Assembly (NCBI GenBank): GCA_001466705.2
Contig: LATX02000227.1
Span: 237,402 to 301,401 of the forward strand
Origin: Moniliophthora roreri
Taxonomy: Eukaryota; Basidiomycota; Agaricomycetes; Agaricales; Marasmiaceae
Length of the DNA stretch: 64,000 nucleotides
Direction: 5' to 3'
Below, piece after piece: positions 58,964-64,000 of this stretch (positions within the stretch are counted from its first letter, which is position 1; each line of letters opens with the position of its first letter). The notes under the pieces are model-generated. The model had not been told where the DNA came from and did not search any database. It saw only the letters and a list, made by a program, of their open reading frames with translations. The position numbers and the translations under genes are program-made.

Positions 58964-58995
58964 AGAGGTGGAAGAGACCGACGCTCTTTCCACCT
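58954..58995 (+). promoter_or_regulatory. -1 ribosomal frameshift signal of element 2
   Basis: G-GGT-TTT (58954-58960) directly precedes the gag stop. After 5 nt an 11-bp hairpin follows: AGGTGGAAGAG (58966-58976), a 7-nt loop, then CTCTTTCCACCT (58984-58995) with one bulged T. Spacer, loop position and heptamer match element 1, while the stem sequence differs but still pairs. Confidence 0.75.
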
Positions 58996-61900
58996 GCGAT
59001 TATGATTTCGAACGTTGTATTAGCTAAGTTAAATCGAAACTCTATGTGAATCCCTATTCAATACAACGTCGGAACAGAAATCGTTGAAACAAAAGCCCTG
59101 ATCAATTCAGGCATGGGAGGACGCTTCATCTGTGAAGAAGAAGCGCGAAAATTAAAACAACCTTGGACAAGACTAGAAAAACCCATCAAAGTTTTTAATG
59201 TTGATGGAACACAAAACAAAATCGGATGGATCACTCATTCAGTTACGGTCGATATCACAATCGGAGATAGATCAATGAAGGAAACTTTATTGATCTCAGG
59301 ACTCGGACCTGAGCGGATCATTTTAGGACTACCTTGGCTCCAAGATCACAATCTGGACATTGATTGGGTCACAGGAGTAGTCTATTTTCGACCTAGACGA
59401 AAGATCATGATTAAAAAGCCGATGAAACCATTTATTGGGATCTTCGATGAAGCTAAGAAACTCGATACCGGAATATTAGACAAGGTCGAAGACGATGAAG
59501 TCTTAATTCGATCTTTTATTAGGGGAGAAGAAGACAGCGATGAAATCCAAATCAATGCTAAGTTGTCCACTTCTCAGGTACTGGCACAGGCTCACGAGGT
59601 CAAAGCGAAACCCTTGGAAGAACTTCTTCCTTCTTATCTTTCTGATTATTCGGATCGATTTGAAAAGAAGAAAGCCAAACGATTTCCACCTTCCTGACCA
59701 TATGACCACGCGATTGACCTCAAACCGGATTTCAAACCACGGGATTGTAAGATTTACTCTTTGTCACCAAAAGAGCGAATCGAACAGGACAAGTTTCTGG
59801 ACGAGAATTTGCGAAAAGAGTATATTTGACCCTCGAAATCTCCAATGGCATCCCCTTTTTTCTTTGTTGCCAAGAAAGAAGCGGGGGCACTTCGACCATG
59901 CCAAGATTACTGAGATTTGAATAATGGAACTATCAAAAACTGATACCCCCTACCATTGGTCACAGATCTTGTGGACAAACTAAAAACGGCCAAAGTCTTT
60001 ATGAAATTAGATCTCCGAAACGGATACAACAATATACGGATCAAAGACAGAGACCAATGGAAGGCAGCGTTTAAAACGCCTCGTGGACTGTTTGAACCCA
60101 CGGTTATGTTCTTCGGTTTAACGAATTCCCCTGCAACGTTCCAAGCATTCATGAACGACATCCTCAAAGACTTCATCGATAAGGGTTGGTGCGTGGTCTA
60201 TATGGACGATATCTTGATCTTCTCTGATGAGATCAATATCCATTGACTCCACATGAGACACGTTCTAGAACGATTACGGGGGAACGACTTGTACCTCAAA
60301 CCGGAAAAATGCGAATTCAAAGTTATGAAAACACTATTCTTAGGCATGGTCATCACACCAGGACATATATCAATGGACGAGACAAAGTTAGCCGGAATCA
60401 AAGACTGGGAAGCGCCCAAAACAGTCAAAGGTGTGCGATCATTCCTTGGATTTGCAAATTTCTATTGCAAGTTCATAGGGAAATACGTGGAATTGGCGAG
60501 ACCATTACACGAATTAATGAAGAAAGACACGAAATTCGAATGGACAAAAACACGAGATGTCGCATTCAATGTTCTAAAAGCGAAATTCCTCCAGAGACCG
60601 ATTTTACAAATGCCAAACGACGAAAAGCCATTTATCATCGAAGCTGATGCATCAAAATGGGCCACAGGAGCAGTACTCAAACAACAAGGACCTGATGGAG
60701 ATCTTCACCCATGTGGATATATTTCACATGCGTTTACATCAACCGAACGAAACTACGAGATCTACGATCAGGAGCTATTAGCAATTACGAATGCTCTAAA
60801 AGCTTGGGAGCATTATCTCCTGGGAGGAGCCTACCCGGTGACTGTTCTATCGGATCACAAGAACCTGACTTACTTCCGAACTGCACAGAAGTTGAATCAA
60901 AGACAAGCCAGACTGAGTCTATACTTGACTCAATTCAATCTTCAACTAGTTCATGTTCCAGGGACGAAAATGGTTCAATCGGACACTCTCTCAAGACGAC
61001 CAGACTTCGTAGATAAAGAAGAAAACGACAACAATGATGTGGTCATGTTACCAGATAAGTTATTTGTTAACGTGATCGATACAGAGCTAAAAACAATGTT
61101 GGAGGAAGCCTTACCAACCGACGAATTCCTTCAAATGACAATAGAAAGCCTGATCGAAAAGGGAACGCCACCGATCAAATCTTCCTTACAAGACTGGCAA
61201 ACTGAGGAAAACCTATTGTTTTACAAAGATCGGATCTACGTCCTGAACGACCCAACATTGTGAAGACTCATTGTCAAAACCATCCACAAAGCATTACCAT
61301 ACAGACACCCTGGACAATGGAACACGGTGGATCAGGTGCAAAGGGACTATTGGTGGCCAGGAATGACAAAGTTCATCAAATCATTTGTTGATGGGTGCGC
61401 TGCATGCCAACAAATGAAAGTGAACACACACCCCACGCGGACACCTATACAACCCATTTGGGGGCACAAAGATGTGTTGCCATTCCAAATCATATCAATG
61501 GATTTAATCACAGATCTACCCAAGATTGCGGAATCAGATTCGATATTGGTCGTGGTAGACCATGCATCTACAAAGGGGGTGATTTTCATCCCATGTCACA
61601 AGAAGATCGACGCCACAGACACAGCAAATCTACTTTTTCAACATGTCTACAAGCGTTTCGGATTGCCCGACAAGATTATTTCGGATCGAGACCCACAATT
61701 TGCAGCCGAAGTCTTCAAAGAAATGGGAAAATTATTGGGGATAAAGCAAATGCTAAGTACCGCTTATCATCCTCAAACAGACGGAGAGACTGAAAGAGTT
61801 AACCAAGAAGTAGAAATTTTCCTTCGATTCTTTTGTGCCAAAGAACAAACGAAGTGGAAAGATCTCCTTCACTTTGCCGAATTTGCACACAACACCCAAA

Positions 61901-62541
61901 CACATTTGACTACAAAGAACTCTCCTTTTTATCTCACAATGGGATATCATCCCCGACCTCTTCCCACCGTTTTCGAGAAAACAACAATTCCCTCCGTGGA
62001 GAAAAGGATGGCTGAATTAAAGAAGTTGAGAGAAGAAACATCGGCCTTATTGGACATTGCAGCCAGAAAAATGAAGGAAAGAAGCAGAAGAAACCTGGAT
62101 AAATTCGAAAAGGGTCAGAAGGTCTGGTTAGAAGGAAAAAACTTGTCTCTAGGGTATCCCTCCCCAAAACTGTCTCCGAAACGAGAAGGACCATTCGAAA
62201 TCATCGACGTTCTAGGACCCATGACATACAAACTGAAACTCCCATTTCAATGGAGAATTCACTCAGTTTTCCACGCTGGTCTTCTCTCGCCATACAAGGA
62301 AACCGATGTCCATGGACCCAACTTTCTGGAACCACCCCCGGACATAGTTGAAGGACAAGAGGAACATGAAGTCGAAGCCATCATAGGGCATCAACCGAAG
62401 AAGAAGAATCGACCCCCAAAAGAATACCTTGTCTCCTGGAAAGGATACGACTCTTCACATAACAAATGGTTGAAACCAGCTGGATTAAAACATTCGATGG
62501 AGTTGTACCTGGATTATAAAATCGCACACAATCTGCGTTAA
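58964..62541 (+). pseudogene. pol: pol of element 2, seven TGA stops
   Basis: The frame is continuous with the -1 shift product from 58954 and ends at TAA 62539-62541. TGA codons lie at 59047, 59695, 59827, 59911, 59941, 60244 and 61261; several coincide with Arg in element 1. The protease motif reads INSGMGG, so the catalytic Asp is Asn. RT keeps [10 protein letters not shown] and YMDD (near 60200). RNase H (EADASKWATG, YEIYDQELLAI), the integrase zinc finger (HPGQW, CAACQQMK), the core (MDLITDLP, SDRDPQF, TDGETERVNQE) and a chromodomain (EAIIGHQPKKK ... YLVSWKGYDSSHNKW) follow. The integrase part from 61327 to 62541 is an uninterrupted 404 codons. Non-functional as it stands. Confidence 0.92.
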
Positions 62542-62558
62542 TCCCTAGACCAACAAAC

Positions 62559-63725
62559 ATGTCCTCTGAACTCCTCTACTCTTCTCAACAAGTCTTTTCC
62601 CATGAAACGACATACACTGGGCCATATCGCCCCAGTGCTTTCGAACTTCTCTTCCTGATTAATTCCGAAGACTACGGCGACCAAATCACAGCTGCCGTCC
62701 AAGAAAACGACAGACTATGAGCCTTTTGGGGCAGTCTGCTCTTTCTCAGAGGACACCGTCGCAGGCTAAATGAAGCCCTAGCGCAGCTAGATTGACAAGC
62801 AGGGACGTTCACTGAGGCAATGACGAATGACGAAGATGCGATCCAGTTGATGGGTCCTATCACGGTACTGGTACCAGTCCTAGACATCAAGAATTTACCA
62901 GTTCACGTAGAAATTCCAAAAGATGACGACGAACCCTTCCCCAACAGCGAAGACATCAATCCCAACGAGCCCGCCTTCTTCTACGAGATCCAACGAACCC
63001 GAAGAAAACTCCGAAGAGCAATTGTCGTCACTTGCGGCCAATGCCTTCTCCAGACAAGACAGAGATTACGTCTTGCATCCACTCCCAGTCATCCCAATGC
63101 CACAAACACTACTAACACAATCATCGATCCCCAGAACGACCTCATCTACCCCCCTGAGTCATCGAACTTGCGAACCTCTGATGGCTTGGGAAGCATCTCC
63201 AACGCAACTGAACGAGCACGACTATTCCCCTCCACCTCTCCATGTACAACACCTCCCCCAATGCTCCAACCAGGAGCCGAATGACCCACTTCCCCTTCTA
63301 CTTCCCAGCATCAACAACGATTCAATCCGAACAACCAGTTCCACACTGCCGATGAACCGGCTAACTCCGGAACACAGATCGGTATGGGACGATGAGGACA
63401 TCGACAAAGAACCGGAAGAACTGCTACCTGGAAACAGATCGAGGAATCCTACGCCGCATATAATGGAACGGACGGAAGAGGTGTTCGAGCGACTTTGTGC
63501 CCTGTGTGCAGAGTGGAGAAACACTGCGCCACTGACTGCAGGAAATATAGTTGCCTGATCTGCACCGAATGTGCACCTGGACATGTATCTCGTGACTGCC
63601 ACGACAGACGAAGGTCTCGAAGAACTACGAAGCGTAACCATTCCCTCAGCGATCCGACTGCTTACTACAATCTTACAGATGATATCGCCTGGGATGATGA
63701 GATCTATGGAGATGGGGAATCCTGA
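62559..63725 (+). pseudogene. ORF3 of element 2: accessory protein with tandem CCHC zinc knuckles
   Basis: ATG 62559 lies 17 bases after the pol stop; the frame ends at TGA 63723-63725, with TGA codons at 62718, 62793, 63282 and 63393. The N-terminal block (FELLFLINSEDYGDQITAAVQ, SLLFLRGHRR, GPITVL) matches element 1. QIEESYAAYN precedes the knuckles CPVCRVEKHCATDC and CLICTECAPGHVSRDC (63498-63599), spaced exactly as in elements 1 and 3, then an RRRSRR basic patch and an acidic tail ending DDEIYGDGES. A nucleic-acid-binding accessory role is inferred; no homologue outside these elements is known to me. Confidence 0.65.
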
Positions 63726-63879
63726 ACAACCAGAACCGCCATTGCCAAGACCAGCCTTCGTAGTGGATATAGGAGAAGAGGAAGGTCCGAGGTATTTTTA
63801 TAGGGTGAACTCACCCGTTTTCCAAGGAGAATGGTTGCATATGGGACAGCCGATTTCGAGCGTGGACGCTCGAGCATAG
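62923..63879 (+). CDS. ORF4 candidate overlapping ORF3 (element 2)
   Basis: The +1 frame relative to ORF3 has an ATG at 62923, one TGA at 63556, and reaches TAG 63877-63879, 11 bp before the LTR. It shares RNPTP, FERLCALCAEW, TAPLT and an E-L-R-xx-x-I-P pattern with the element 3 frame. It is Pro/Ser/Asn-rich at the N-terminus. It may be only the shadow of a conserved ORF3. Confidence 0.25.
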
Positions 63880-63880
63880 C

Positions 63881-64000
63881 GAGGGGGTAATGTTACAGTT
63901 TTTCCTGCCAGACACTTTTTCTTCACTATTCTTTTCTCTGTACTACCATTCTGGGCAAGTTAGCGCCCAACATTATGCTTCTCTTTAACATCTGGACTCG
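63881..64000 (+). repeat. Polypurine tract and start of the 3' LTR of element 2
   Basis: GAGGGGGTAA (63881-63890) precedes TGTTACAG at 63891; the LTR continues past the window end. Its first 110 bp match the solo LTR at 56456. Confidence 0.85.

Larger units (their letters stand above)
57393..64000 (+). mobile_element. Ty3/Gypsy chromovirus, element 2 (cut at both ends)
   Basis: It has the same architecture as element 1, clearly related but diverged: partial 5' LTR, identical primer site, gag, frameshift signal, pol with chromodomain, ORF3 with tandem zinc knuckles, polypurine tract and the first 110 bp of the 3' LTR. The gag frame is intact; pol has seven TGA stops and ORF3 four. Confidence 0.92.

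Noticed and set aside
4694..63395. TGA recoded as an amino acid in this genome
   Set aside because: Intact genes nearby (seven-TM gene A, first DUF6534 gene) end in TGA at the conserved position, and CGA to TGA deamination explains the pattern.
1..64000. CRISPR arrays, operons, Shine-Dalgarno sites, rRNA genes
   Set aside because: The DNA is eukaryotic and none of these is present; the regular motif arrays are LTR or transposon subterminal repeats.

Overview
The window reads as repeat-rich chromosomal DNA of a basidiomycete fungus, most likely an agaricomycete. The grounds are many short introns of about 50 bp, an orphan seven-TM family and DUF6534 membrane genes typical of agaricomycetes, a fungal Zn2Cys6 regulator, an NPP1/NLP secreted protein, and Ty3/Gypsy chromoviruses with chromodomains. 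The species cannot be named from the sequence.

Layout. Positions 1-3.8 kb are AT-rich, almost CpG-free DNA with a seven-TM gene whose spliced frame is intact (55-1606) and an intron-bearing tRNA-Val-like sequence. Positions 3811-11029 are a nearly complete chromovirus (element 1) with identical-length 432-bp LTRs and a TAGCT target duplication. Positions 11.0-29.2 kb are a second CpG-depleted block: a broken minus-strand chromovirus (element 4), the 3' end of a third (element 3, with LTR), and two large direct duplications that each abut a single N. Positions 29.2-48.7 kb are a gene island with normal CpG: a nine-exon seven-TM gene, two tandem DUF6534 genes, an NLP gene, a minus-strand Zn2Cys6 regulator, a seven-TM pseudogene and a decayed repeat-module gene. 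Positions 48.76-53.38 kb are a TIR-bounded DNA-transposon-like element, inflated by another N-joined duplication. Positions 53.8-57.0 kb hold a second CpG-poor seven-TM copy (one nonsense codon) and a solo LTR. From 57393 to the window end lies chromovirus element 2, missing the start of its 5' LTR at an assembly gap and the end of its 3' LTR at the window edge.

How the parts work together. Elements 1 and 2 share one expression plan: a TATA box about 32 bp before a start whose first 12 bases can pair with the primer-binding site (Tf1-type self-priming), gag, then a slippery GGGTTTT with a hairpin giving a -1 shift into pol (protease, RT, RNase H, integrase, chromodomain). After pol comes an extra ORF ending in two CCHC zinc knuckles. 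That third ORF is also recognisable in element 3 with identical knuckle spacing, overlapped by a second open frame. This ORF3 is the best candidate for something undescribed. Nearly all breaks in the elements are TGA codons, most plausibly from CGA by loss of methylated CpG, the same process that seems to have emptied the AT-rich blocks of CpG. Three of the four Ns mark joins where the flanking sequence repeats, so the large direct duplications are probably assembly artefacts.
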